Shown in pieces: positions 53,743 to 64,000 of a DNA stretch of 64,000 nt. This DNA is from Wolfiporia cocos (lineage: Eukaryota > Basidiomycota > Agaricomycetes > Polyporales > Phaeolaceae). The position numbers and the translations under genes were made by a program. The stretch spans positions 620,001 through 684,000 of the forward strand of contig JACCLO010000016.1 of the NCBI GenBank assembly GCA_029448655.1, read 5' to 3'. Every line of letters begins with the position of its first letter. The first letter of the stretch is position 1. The notes beneath the pieces were generated by a model, which saw nothing but the letters and a program-made list of their open reading frames with translations, did not search any database and was not told the DNA's origin.

Positions 53743-55407
53743 ATGCAACACTTTGACCCAGATCTCCCGAACCGGCTGATCCACCTGCTCCCCAAAATAT
53801 ACAGACGCATCTACTATGAAGAGAAACATGAGTGGAGAGATTCCCCCGCAGCATTCTTCACGAAGGGAGGATATCTCACCATTCCAACTCCAGACAAGCT
53901 CATTCCCTTGTGGGTACAACTACCCCCATCTTCGAACGACCCTTGGGAGCAGACGTGTGCCGCTTTCGAGCACTTCAGAACCATCGCAAACTTGATGACA
54001 CCAAGCATCGTCGTATCCCGAACAGGTGATGGACAACTCGGAGGACAGACGACAAACCCCACCCCCACAGGAGGAAGCATGGGTGTGGGAAGTACAACCC
54101 TGGGCAGAGGTGCTGTTTCGGGAAGCAGCGGCACAAGCCAGGGCGCAGGGGGAATGGCCAATATCCCTCAGATGACTAATAATCCGCTATCTGGAAATAT
54201 TAGCGGATCAAACCCCGCCGGAGCAGGAGCGCCTGGAGGAGGAGGAGTTCCTGGAGGGGGAGGTCCCCCTGGGAGCGGAGGTCCCCCGGGCGGCAGCGGC
54301 AATCCAACAGGTGGCACAGGAGGCAATCCAGGAGGACCGCCAGGTGCAGGAGGACCACCAGGTGGAGGGGGCCCACCGGGCGGAGGAGGCCCCCCAGGCA
54401 GAGGAAACCCCACGGGATGGGGCACGCAGTTCGCCCCACCAACCCGAGGAAACCGCATAAAGCTCACCACTCCTGAACCATTCAAGGGAGAATGAAAGAA
54501 GCTGCAACGCTTCAAGAATGACTGCAACACGTGGTTCACCATGTTCACCACAGACTACCAAACCGATGATCAGAAAATCCTCTTCATCATGTCTTACATT
54601 CAAGGAAGCGACCGAGTGGACCAGTGGAAGGAGAATTACTACACCAAGCACACAGACCCAACGACGGGAGCATTCGTCCTCCCCACGCTACTCCAGTTTA
54701 GTGCAGAATTCGATGCCACGTTTGAACCCATCAAAGAGAAACAGAAAACCAACGATGATCTCTTCGATCTCAGACAAGAGAAAAAGAACATCGACGACTT
54801 CAACATTGAATTTGATAACCTCATAGGAAAGATGGGGCTGGACCGACAAACGTGCAACCCACTCCTCATCACCCTGTACAAGAGAGCCATCAGACCCATG
54901 CTCATAATGCACATCATAAACATTGTTCCCCCAGTCATAACCCTCACCAACTGGATGAAGCAGGCGTCCATTAACGAGAACAATTATAACACGTTCATTA
55001 AAGGTCGAGGGGACCCCAAGAAGAAACCCTAGTGGCGAGCCAAGGGGTCAACCATCCCAGCTACACTGCCCCCTGCAAAGGATCCGAATGCAATGGACGT
55101 CGATCGAATGTCCACAGAAGAACGATGCAAGCTCCAAACTGAAGGATGGTGCTTCAACTGCAAAGAGAAGGGCCATCTCTCCAGCAACTGCCCAAAGCGG
55201 AAGAAGAAGACCCCCACCAAGGGTAGGGCTTGAAAGGCAGAAGCAATAGAAGAGGAAACCTCCACCGCCCACATAGAAGAAGAAGACACCGAGGAGGAGG
55301 ACGATGGAGCCACGGCAGTAGAAGAAGCTGTTAATGCGATCCGAATTCTTAAAGCTAAGAATCCCTCATTCCTTGCCCAGATCCTCGACCATCAGGATTT
55401 CGAGTAG
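53743..55407 (+). pseudogene. gag of element D with three in-frame stops
   Basis: One frame runs from ATG 53743 to TAG 55405, broken only by TGA 54493, TAG 55030 and TGA 55231. It has an N-terminal domain like C gag, a long Gly/Pro-rich linker (about 54205-54420), capsid-like core (NDCNTWFTMF, LDRQTCNPLL) and one CCHC knuckle CFNCKEKGHLSSNC near 55155. At 54493 the C element has CGA at the aligned codon, so this stop is a C to T change. Reading frame length and order match C. Confidence 0.88.
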
Positions 55408-57508
55408 GGAGGAAGCACACGGTCTTACCTCCCGAAAGCGCAGCCCATGTAATTACCTCGTATGAACGTGACAGGTCGCTGTTTATCCCCGTAATCCTGA
55501 AGCTGCAGAAAACCGTGAAAGTGAATGCCCTCATCGACTCAGGAGCCATGTCCTCCCTGATCCACTCCAAACTCGTCATCTGGCATCGAATCGTGACTCG
55601 ACCCCTGAAGAACCCAATCACCATCCGAAATGTCGATGGGACCACCAACAAAGATGGGCAGGTAGATCGAGAAGTCTTCCTCCCCATCAAATATGGAGGG
55701 AAGGAACGCAAGGTCCGCTTCCTCGTAGGAAAAATCGGAAAGGAAGAAATGATCCTCAGGTACAACTGGTTGAAACAAGAAAGCCCCATCATCGATTGGG
55801 CAAAAGGGAAAATTGACATCGGCCATAACAAGCTAACAGAAAAAACCCGAACAGCCAACGCTACAATCCAACTTGATACTGTCAAAATGACAGTAACCCC
55901 CGAGGGAAAGCTCCCAACACGAGGAACTGATGGTGCCGTCGGATATGACCTGTATGCTTCAAAGGGCGACGAAATCGCTCCTGGGGGATGGAAGGTGATT
56001 TCCACCAGAGTGTGGATGGAGATTCTGAAAGGGTCCTACGGAAGGATAGCCTCGTGCTCAGGCCTCACACTCAAACATGGGCTCACAGTTGGAGCAGGGG
56101 TGATCGACCCCGACTATCGCAGAGAAGTCCAGGTCATCCTATTCAACCAGTCAACAACACCCCACCATATCATTCCCAGAATGCGTATCGTGCAAATAAT
56201 ATTCGAGCTATCCCTCACCCCCGAAGTGGTCCGGGTGGAGGAACTCGATGAAATGAAGAGAGGGGAAAAGGGTTTCGGTTCTACCAACACTTGGCAACCA
56301 GTCGAAAACTCCGTCTTGGATGAAGAATACCAACTACTAAGGAGATTTGTCCAAACCAAGAAGCTGATCGCTCCCAGAACCGAGAACCAGAAGCAGTTCC
56401 GGTGGAGAGTGGCGGGCCTCTCCCACATGTGCAAGGCGATGACGAAATCCCAAGAGCTCTCTGAGGCGGCAAAGGGAGGACCCACGGAAGACACCATCCC
56501 CGGACACCTGAAAGACTTTGCACACATCTTCAGCAAGAAAGCTGCGACCACATTCCCCCATCGAGACCATGGGATCACGCCATCGAACTAAAGCCTGACT
56601 TCATGCCCCGGGACTGCAAGGTGTACTCACTGTCCCCCAGGGAACAGAAAGCCATGGACGAATTCCTGACAGAAAACCTCGCCAAGGGATTCATTCGACC
56701 ACTGAAGTCCCCCATGGCTTCCCCTGCCTTCTTTGTCCCAAAGAAAGACGGGGGACTGAGGCCCTGCCAAGACTACCAATACCTGAATGAAGGAACGGTT
56801 AAGAATGCCTACCCCCTGCCCTTAATATCGGAGCTCATTGAGAAGCTAAAGGGGGCGAAGATATTCACCAAAATGGACCTCCGGGCAGGATACAACAACG
56901 TGCAAATCTGAGAAGGCAACCAATGGAAGGGCGCATTCAAAACTAATGCGGGCCTCTATGAGCCAACAGTAATGTTCTTCGGAGTGTGCAACTCACCAGC
57001 AACATTCAAACCATGATGAATGAAATACTAAAAGACGAAATTACCGAAGGATGGGTACTAGTCTACATGGACGATATCCTCATCTTTTCCCCAGATTGGG
57101 CAACCCACAAGGAACGAGAGCGACGAGTCCTGAGCAAATTGGTTGAAGAGAAGCTGTTCGTAAAACCAGAAAAATGCACGTTCAGAGTGGAGAGGGTAGA
57201 GTTCCTTGGACTCGTAATCACCCCCGGTCAGGTCCAGATGGACCCTGCCAAGCTCAAGGGAATCTGTGACTGGCCACCCCCACAGAATGTCAAGGGGGTC
57301 TGCTCTTTCTTAGGGTTTGCAAACTTCTACCGAAAATTCATCGACCACTATTCCACGCACACGTGGCCACTCATCAATCTCACAGAAACCACCATGGGCA
57401 CAGGGTTCAAGTGGACAAGCTGGGAGGACGAGGCATTCGAATTCCTGAAAAACCGATTTGTAACTGCCCCCGCACTACTCCTCCCGGACAAGGAGAAACC
57501 CTTCATTC

Positions 57509-58057
57509 TGTCACAAGAATAATTGTTGACATATATTCCCTAGATATTCGCTTTTCAGTACCATAGCCGCTCAGTGGAATCGCACGTGCGTAGGTAGATA
57601 AGTTCTTCACTATCTTATCTCTACTGGTCACGTGACATCAGGAGTAGTCACAACGTTATGTAGTTATGGGTTACGGTCACAGCTCGCGCACAGACCACGC
57701 CATTAGGGCAGGTCTAGTCTGGAGTAGTTACTGTTCCCCATGTATATATACTACGACGTTCTGAGGGTTACACCTCAGAACTATTCTTCTCGGCCTTGGG
57801 GCAAGTCCCCTGGGAACCATCTCCTCTCTGGTGTGCGCCTGCTTAGCGACGACGTCCACCCTCTCCCTCTTTGACTGCTAGTCTGGGTACTACATCCAGT
57901 GTCCTCACTGATGGATGGGCGGACTCAGCGATTGGCAGTGCGTCTCAATAGACGCGCCTTCTCGTTCTCCCCTAGCGAGGATGGGAGGCCTTAGGGCCTG
58001 GAGGGAGGATATCCCCCGCTTTGCGGATAGTCACGTCACCAGTGGGTTTCCGTGTCA
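57509..58057 (+). repeat. solo N2-family LTR in D RNase H, TSD CATTC
   Basis: 549 bp; flanks CATTC at 57504-57508 and 58058-58062. Closely similar to the N2 LTR (47531), including the TATA and the CTTACA-loop-type hairpin region. Confidence 0.93.
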
Positions 58058-58712
58058 CATTCTGGAGACCGATGCTTTGCAGTTCGCCCTCAGAGCAGTG
58101 CTCAAACAAAAAGATGATAACGGAAACGAATGACCAGTGGGGTACCTGTCACAGTCCCTCACCCCGGCAGAGCGAAACTAGGAAATTTACGATCGAGAAC
58201 TCCTAGGGGTGGTTCGCATGCTGGAAGAGTGGCGCCACCTTCTAGAAGGGAGCCCACATCAGATCCTGATCAGGAGCAATCACCAGAACCTTACGTATTG
58301 GCGAAGCGCCCAGAGATTGAATCGGAGACAAGCGAGGTGGCACCTACTACTATTCCAATTCGACATCCAGCTACAGCACGTCCTGGGGAAGAAACTGGTA
58401 ATGGCGGATACCCTCTCACGCCTCATGAACCTGGACAGCTCCGAGCACGACAACGAAGACATCCAAATGCTGCCCGATATCCTATTCATGCAAGCGATTG
58501 AGGTCCTGATCATCGATCGGATCAAGATTGTGAAGTCCTTCGATCCGATCATGGAACAGGGACTCCGCGCCCTTGAACAGGGGAAGCCGCCCCCTTTAAG
58601 GACAGTAATGGAAGACTGGCAGTACAGCAAAGGGGTCCTCTTGTATAAGGGACGAATGTACGTGCTGAGAGACCCTAGCCTGAGAAAAGATGTCATCTCC
58701 AGATACCACAAC

Positions 58713-59254
58713 TGTTACAGTTCTACCAGGTACACTCGAATATTCCGTTTGACGCCTCACCGTGTATGAGGACTTAGCGTTCAACCGCTGTACCCAGCGC
58801 TCTATTTCTAGGGGGCCTCCGCTCAACCGTGGGCCCTGTTTCATGTATAACAACCCTATGCCCACTCTCTGTGTCCGCATCTCGTTCTAGCTGATATTCT
58901 GTGTCCAACCACAGTAGTTCTGTGTTTCATCTCTTGTTGCGCTCAACCGCAACGCTTCTCCTTTATTACTTATATCGTTAGCCTGACGGACTTAATAGTA
59001 GTAGTACCAAAGACACTATGACCCCGATTAATGGATTGCAGTATATAACCTGATGTAAATATCGGTCGAGTTCCTCAGCTCGACCTTGTTGAATTCAAGG
59101 ATCTTATACTCGTTCTCAAAGGCTTAAGCAATTAAGCCTGCAGCTTGTATATCGACGCTCTGACTCAGAGGAGTCCGACAAGTAGTGCACTACTCGATAC
59201 GCTGAGTAACTCGACTTAGTTATTTCGCGTTGAGCGGATATTCGATCCGTAACA
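58713..59254 (+). repeat. solo D-family LTR in D integrase, TSD ACAAC
   Basis: 542 bp, TGTTACAGTTC..GATCCGTAACA; flanks ACAAC at 58708-58712 and 59255-59259. A D LTR within a D element implies activity after this copy integrated. Confidence 0.92.
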
Positions 59255-60615
59255 ACAACCCAATCACAGAAGGCCACCCCGGGATCTGGGGGATGACCCT
59301 GAAAGTGCAAGAACACTTTTGGTGGCCTGATTTGTGAAAGACCATTACAGAATATGTCAAAGACTGCACCATCTGTCAGCAGATGAAACCCGACTGAAGT
59401 CCGACAAAAGCGCCGTTGCAGCCGATCCCAACCCAGCAGGACACGCCTCCCTTCTCGCAATGCTCGGTAGACTTCGTCACAGACCTCCCTCAAGTAGGGA
59501 AATATGACTTGATCATGGTCATCGTCGATCACGGACTATCCAAGGCAATATCCCTGATCCCATGCGACAAGACCATCACCAGGCTCCCAGATGTAGAATT
59601 TGCCCACAACACGTGAAGGACCGAGAGGGGGTTGGCCCCTGCAGAAGTCATCATGGGATACATCCCACGAGGACTACCTGAAGAAGACAGACCGGTGCAA
59701 GTGCCAGCCACCAAGGAACGGATGAAAAGTGCCAGAGAGGCAAGAGAGAAAGCCATCGCCACGCACAAACTAGCCCAGAAGCGGATGGCAGGCCGGTCCT
59801 TGTACAATTTACCTAAACTTAGCAAGGGGGACAAGGTTTAGCTCGATGCCAAGAACCTCCACCTTCCATACAAATCACAGAAGCTCGCCCCAAGAAGGGA
59901 AGGGCCGTTCACCATCGGCGAGAAACTCGGGCCTGTAACATATTGGCTAGCCCTACCACCCCGATGGAAGATACACCCGGTCTTCCATGCCTTCCTACTG
60001 AAGCCGTTCAATGAGACAAGGGTGCACGGGCCCAATCACATGAAGCCACCCCCGGACCTGGTCGAAGGGCACGACGAGTACGAGGTCGAGTCCATCCTGA
60101 ACCAAAGGCAACATCGGGGGAAGAAGCAGTACTTGGTCCATTGGAAAGGCTACCCATCCGCTGACGACTCCTGGGAAGATGAAGCCAACTTGAGGAATTC
60201 CCCCAACCTCTTGGAGGACTACAAAAGTCGACGGAGAGGAGTTGGGACCCGGCAAGCTGAAGAAGTAACATGTCGTTGCCTCAGCCTACTCACAGTCAGC
60301 CCGACCGCCCCAGAGCCCCGACGCTGCATCAGTCCCTCACCATTCGCATGGGATATCAGACAGGCAGGTCTTACAGGTGTTCTGATGAGGCCCACCTCCG
60401 CACTCATCACGCTGACACAGACTCACTCTGGGTCTGCGGCCTATTGAGGCGCTACCAGCACCGTTGGCTAACACGGGGTATGGTCCTGCTGACGTCGCGT
60501 ACGATACTGCCAGCGAGGGGAACCACAGGCTAGCACGAGGATATAGGGCAGAGGCCAGCAAACGTATGTCGTCGACTGAGGCACGCAGAGGAGAGGTGTT
60601 GTATGAGGGACACGC

Positions 60616-61579
60616 CCCAATGTTACAATAACTGTTCTGAGGAGTAAGTGTTACGGGTCGAATACCCGTTCGTATATTCGAGTCGCGAATATAGATCGTT
60701 CTTCTGCACGTAGGCACGTCGCCGTATGCAAGGCAAATACTCGTTAGATGCCTTCAAGTCCTAAGTGAAATCCTTAGGAGATCGGTTAATATCCAATACA
60801 CGTTAGAGGATATAATCTGTTCAAGTGCGAGTCGAATAGAATATGAGACTCGCCTAAGTCCGAGAAGTCAGTGTGCACTTCGAGGACTTAGTCGTTCGGT
60901 TGCTCGAGCGAGAAATACTGAGCGTAGTTTCCTACGTTTGAGAACGAGTATAAGACTTCTTGTTTATACAACAAGGTCGAGCTGAAGAGCCTCGACGGTA
61001 AGTACATGAGTTTTTATACTACGCTAAGTTCCAGGGGTCAAGTCTGTCCCAGATGCCACTGATACTATCTACGCTATAGTCCCAAACGTTTGATAAGTAT
61101 GGAGTGATATATCTGAGACGATAGATAGGAATGATGGCGGTTGAACGCCATCTGTCAGCTAATAAAAGACGAACATGGAACGGTGGCAGGGTTGGATCTG
61201 CCAAAGATGAAACGAGCCCTACAGACTAGTACAACTGGAGATGCGCCCAGTAAGGTCACGAGTAGCCAGGGGAGTTGGTTGCGCAACAAGTCCCTGTATC
61301 GTATTCGCCCAATGGTGAGTTCTGTCGATATTCGAAAAATTAGAATAACCGTAACAGTAAGCCTCAGAACGCTACAGACTATATACATGATTGGCAACAC
61401 TGGTGCTACGCCTACCCTAAAGGTGGCCCTACCGCTAAGTAGATAAGATAGCCGCTGTGTACATGCACTAATCTATAAGTCAGGTGACCATAGGGGAGAT
61501 CATGTGATAGGGAGACGTAGATACGTGAGTTCGACCCCGGCGTATGGCAATATAAGGGTCACGTGAATTAACCGTAACA
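60616..61579 (-). repeat. LTR insertion in D third ORF, TSD CACGC, with extra bases
   Basis: The LTR proper (60621-60648 plus 61362-61579, about 246 bp without the nested copy, sense TGTTACGGTTAATTC..ATTGTAACA) is followed at its sense 3' end by five extra bases (TTGGG, plus-strand CCCAA 60616-60620) before the duplication CACGC (60611-60615 and 61580-61584). The third-ORF frame closes across the site. It carries an antisense tRNA-like T-arm (GAGTTCGACCCC, about 61531-61542). Confidence 0.8.
60649..61356 (-). repeat. solo C-family LTR nested in another LTR, TSD GTAAG
   Basis: 708 bp, minus orientation; flanks GTAAG at 60644-60648 and 61357-61361. Third nesting level at this spot (C LTR in short LTR in D). 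Confidence 0.94.
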
Positions 61580-62573
61580 CACGCGCTCACCTGGCATAGG
61601 TCCGACATCCCCCCAGGCGGCCATTTGACCCCCTGGACTGATCAATTTGAGCTTGTACAGGAGCTCACCGCTGTCTTCGACGACTACCAGGATGTCATGG
61701 AATGACTCGTACAACTCAAACAGACGGTCCTCTGGCAGAGGCAACGACTCAGGCAGAACATTGAACAATGGATCGACCACCTCAGGGTGTCGACACCATC
61801 GTGAATCTGGAGAGAGTTCAATGAACGGGAAGAAGGCCCATGTCGCCCGCCCCGTCAACGAAGCCCCCTTCCCCCGATGCCCTCCTGGTTACTCGATGAC
61901 GATGAATTGGCTAGAATTGCAGAACCATATGATTTTATGGAATACCGCTCTCTGGTACCTCACGACGTTCCCCATGTGACCACCGCCACAGGGGCTCAAC
62001 CTGGAGAATCAGAGGGCCCTGCTCCTCATTCACGAAGCCTCGAATGATGCCCAGTTCGAGAGGGGCCAAGCCATGCTGGGCCTGCCACCCGCCACCCACT
62101 GCCCCAGCTAACGACGAAGCTGGTCGACGATCTCCATCAGTTGAGATCATCAGCTGAGAGGAGTGGGAGCGGGGCCGCAACGCCTGGAACGACCCCCTTC
62201 TCAGCCTACCCCAATGGCTCCGAGAGCGCATATGGGTCCACCACCACCACCAGCGGTATGAATCAGGGGACTACCTCCGCGACATCCCCTCAGCCCGATC
62301 TCTGCCCCGACCATCTGACACAGACCCCTGCCGAGGCTGCAGCAGCCCCTATCATTGGATCCTCGACTTCCCTGACTACCGCTGTCCCACATGTCAGGTA
62401 TCCCAGCCAGGACATCGGCGGGGGGAATGCGTGCCCTACCAGCTCTGGGTCCCTCCGCCCACACCTCCTCTCCCTGATGGAGATGCAGGGTATAACGGCC
62501 CCGACCCCAAGGCCCTTTGAGTGGCCGTGATGCTTGGATTTCATCAAGGGTGATGAAGACTTAGGGGGGGTGA

Positions 62574-62765
62574 TGTTACGGTCCGTATGAATCCATATAT
62601 TTTGATGCCTCACTGAAGAAGAGGACTTAGCATTCAACCGCTGCACCGTGCGTTTATTTACAGGGTCCCCTGTTCAACCAGTGACCCTCGTTTCATGTAC
62701 AACAGCCCTATGCCCATAGTCCCATAGCGTATCAGGTTCTAGCAGATATCTAGTGTCTAACCACA
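62574..62765 (+). repeat. 3' LTR of element D, left part
   Basis: Begins TGTTACGGTCCGTATG after the polypurine tract and follows the D LTR for 192 bp until element H interrupts it. The left target copy for H would be CCACA (62761-62765). Confidence 0.85.
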
Positions 62766-63409
62766 TGTAACGAATGACTTACTTGTATGGTCTTGAGGTT
62801 AGACGAAGCTAAGAAGACTAAGTAGTTGTTGCTGGTTAGGCAAGAGTGTTATCGATGTATAACGAAGTTGATAGTTCTGGGGCAATAGCCGCCAGAGAAT
62901 GCAAGCTTATATACATTGTGTATAGGACCCCTGGTACTCTAAGTAGGACTAACGATACAGTAGGGCGTAGGGCACAGGCCGGTAATGGCGGTGCTAACGA
63001 AGTGTCCGTAGCTTGTGATATGGGGATCCCGGGCTGAGTCATAGGCCGATCGGGATATGTCATTGGTATGACGATGCGTGAGTAAGGCGTCTACGTTGGA
63101 AACGTGATGTGGGTCCGGACTCTGCCCAGAGTCTGGAACGGTGATGTCAGTTATGACGTGGCAGCGCTAAGGGTGCTGGAGATAGTATCATGTGATGAAT
63201 AGGTAACGTGGTTGAGAGATAAGATATGACGTCTAGTGTGGGAATGGTCACGTGAGTGATCTACGAGGTTATGGTTCAGTACAGCGGCACGGTAGCTTAA
63301 GTATAACTTAGATACAGAATAAGTGCAGATGTCGAAGAACAATTCGGAATAAATGCGAAGAAATAGTGAAAAATACAGGGAAAATTAGAGAACAGATAAA
63401 TCTGTGACA
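62766..63409 (-). repeat. 3' LTR of element H
   Basis: 644 bp with TG..CA-type ends. Its start (TGTCACAGATTTATC) resembles those of the solo LTRs at 13370 and 18588, so these may form one superfamily with variable U3 length. Confidence 0.85.
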
Positions 63410-63494
63410 TTACCCCCTCTTCAGACTTCAGCGACCCGATGAAGACATATAATGTGTGTGCTAGAGCCCACTTAAGGGTTAGGCTTTGTGTTTA

Positions 63495-64000
63495 TTACCT
63501 TCCAGTGGATCCAAATCCCTTTTCTCCACGAGAACCGATATTGAGATAGTCTCTTTCGTACGTCCCGGTATTACCGTGATGTACTTCAGAGTGGTCGAGC
63601 GGCTGAACGATGAGTTGGGCGATTTTGTCGCCTGCGAGGACGTTGTGATATTCTGTACCAAGATTATGGATCATGACTTTGATTTCGCCACGATAATCCC
63701 AATCTATGATTCCGCCTAAGACTTTCAACGATTTCTTGGCCATACTAGACCGGGTTTCCAAGTGTCCATAGCTTCCATAAGGAAGAAGGATACGTAAATC
63801 AGTGGAAACGGTGGTTGTTGTATTTGGTTTCAGAGATATGTCTTCGGCTGAGAATATATCGTAACCTGCCGAGTGAGGGGTACCCTTGTCAGGATACGTT
63901 CCTTTAACTCCCACGGCGAATTCTAGGTACTTGTTGAATTTCACGGTGTCGTCTACGAAGTTTCCGTAGGGATCGCGTATAACCCATTTTCGTTCTGCTT
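63495..64000 (-). CDS. C-terminal dUTPase domain of element H polyprotein (partial)
   Basis: The frame ends at TAA 63495-63497 and is open to the window edge, so it has no true start here (a GTG at 63944 is internal; upstream codons read WVIRDPYGNFVDDTVKF). All five trimeric dUTPase motifs are present: SAGYDIFSAED, ETRSSMAKK, GGIIDWDYRGEIKVMIHN, GDKIAQLIV, RGEKGFGSTG. The enzyme hydrolyses dUTP to dUMP and limits uracil in cDNA (family knowledge). It is the last coding domain of the element, only 85 bp from the 3' LTR, unlike A, C and D. No damage is visible. Confidence 0.88.
   Translation of the reverse strand, partial: AERKWVIRDPYGNFVDDTVKFNKYLEFAVGVKGTYPDKGTPHSAGYDIFSAEDISLKPNTTTTVSTDLRILLPYGSYGHLETRSSMAKKSLKVLGGIIDWDYRGEIKVMIHNLGTEYHNVLAGDKIAQLIVQPLDHSEVHHGNTGTYERDYLNIGSRGEKGFGSTGR

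Larger units (their letters stand above)
55408..60260 (+). pseudogene. pol of element D, decayed and interrupted
   Basis: Protease ALIDSGAMSSLI (about 55527); dUTPase about 55880-56285 with motif II Arg replaced (ASCSG); RT with YMDD (about 57067), a stop near 56909 and a frameshift near 57000; RNase H split by a solo LTR at 57509-58057; integrase zinc region split by a solo D LTR at 58713-59254. Between CDKTIT and RLPDVEFAHN (about 59580) some 85 codons present in C are missing, which removes the second Asp and the Glu of the DDE core. Several stops (59335, 59394, 59615, 59839). Chromodomain remains readable at about 60080-60210 (KQYLVHWKGYPSADDSWEDE). Confidence 0.88.
60270..62518 (+). pseudogene. 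third ORF of element D, split, with C-terminal zinc-knuckle-like module
   Basis: Pieces 60270-60615 and 61585-62518 around an LTR insertion. ATG 60270 aligns with the third-ORF start in C. The second piece opens with HALTWHRS.. and a helical ELTAVFDDYQDVME segment homologous to C, then PYDFMEYRSLV, with stops near 61703, 61802 and 62057. Another frame (about 62185-62518) encodes RERIWVHHHHQRYESGDYL and then C-x2-C-x4-H..Y-x-C-P-x-C-x6-H-x4-C, which looks like two linked zinc knuckles, the first having lost its last Cys. This part was deleted from C. It suggests an accessory nucleic-acid-binding protein made from the 3' end of the element; the joining of frames is inference. Confidence 0.55.
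53161..62765 (+). mobile_element. chromodomain Ty3/gypsy element D, decayed, with four later LTR insertions
   Basis: 5' LTR 53161-53698; 3' LTR begins 62574 and is cut at 62765 by element H, so its end and right TSD lie off-window. Left target copy is GGGAT. Same domain order as C and similar proteins, but all ORFs carry stops and deletions. Later insertions: 57509-58057, 58713-59254, 60616-61579 (which itself contains 60649-61356), and H at 62766. The polypurine tract is about 62562-62573 (AGGGGGGGTGA). Confidence 0.92.
62766..64000 (-). mobile_element. 3' end of LTR retrotransposon H, minus strand, cut by window edge
   Basis: Its 3' LTR is 62766-63409 (644 bp, sense TGTCACAGATTTATC..ATTCGTTACA) with TATATAAG on the minus strand near 62910. 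Sense polypurine tract AGAGGGGGTAA adjoins it (63410-63420). Coding sequence for a dUTPase lies directly upstream and runs off the window. Superfamily cannot be assigned from this fragment. Confidence 0.85.

Overview
The window looks like a transposon-saturated, gene-poor segment of a filamentous basidiomycete genome, probably Agaricomycetes. The evidence is short fungal introns (46-63 nt, GT..AG with CTAAC-like branch sites), a KDZ-type transposase gene and a MULE-like gene of the kinds found in mushrooms, chromodomain Ty3/gypsy elements, and one host gene of the Crinkler-like/kinase type. All family names come from motif recognition by eye; no database search was possible.

Layout. 1-531: terminal exon of an unrecognised gene. 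532-9315: intact gypsy copy A1 (minus strand, TSD TTGAT), whose 3' LTR carries a younger solo LTR. 9316-11468: a C2H2 zinc-finger ORF, a 644-bp element with perfect 34-bp terminal inverted repeats, and a decayed short-motif repeat. 11469-18193: an LTR scrap joined to a truncated, decayed relative (A3) that carries two solo LTRs. 18194-20867: a MULE-like pseudogene split by a solo LTR that is itself split by a second solo LTR. 20868-25697: dispersed repeats and a spliced Crinkler-like kinase gene. 25698-33900: intact copy A2 (plus strand, TSD CCCTC). 33901-51900: a KDZ transposase pseudogene whose pieces are spread over 16 kb by three solo LTRs and a whole gypsy element (C, 39274-51115, TSD TAGGC). 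C in turn holds a solo LTR in gag and two non-autonomous LTR elements (N1 in the dUTPase domain, N2 in integrase). 51901-62765: a solo LTR, tRNA-like sequence, a dispersed repeat, then the decayed gypsy element D with four further LTR insertions. 62766-64000: the 3' end of another LTR element (H, minus strand) that runs off the window.

Insertion boundaries rest on TG..CA ends plus 5-bp target duplications read directly from the sequence. Two points deserve attention. First, five LTR families (A, C, D, N1, N2) have, one base after the 5' LTR, an 11-12 nt site exactly complementary to a point in the LTR 32-35 bp past a TATA box; this is the arrangement expected for Tf1/sushi-type self-priming. 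Second, dUTPase occurs at different places in different families: between gag and protease (A), after protease (C, D), and as the last domain before the 3' LTR (H). Several LTRs also carry an antisense tRNA-like module, and C/D have a third ORF after pol that ends, in D, in a Cys/His zinc-knuckle-like module. Old genes decay mainly by CGA-to-TGA type changes, whereas A1 and A2 are intact and nearly identical.
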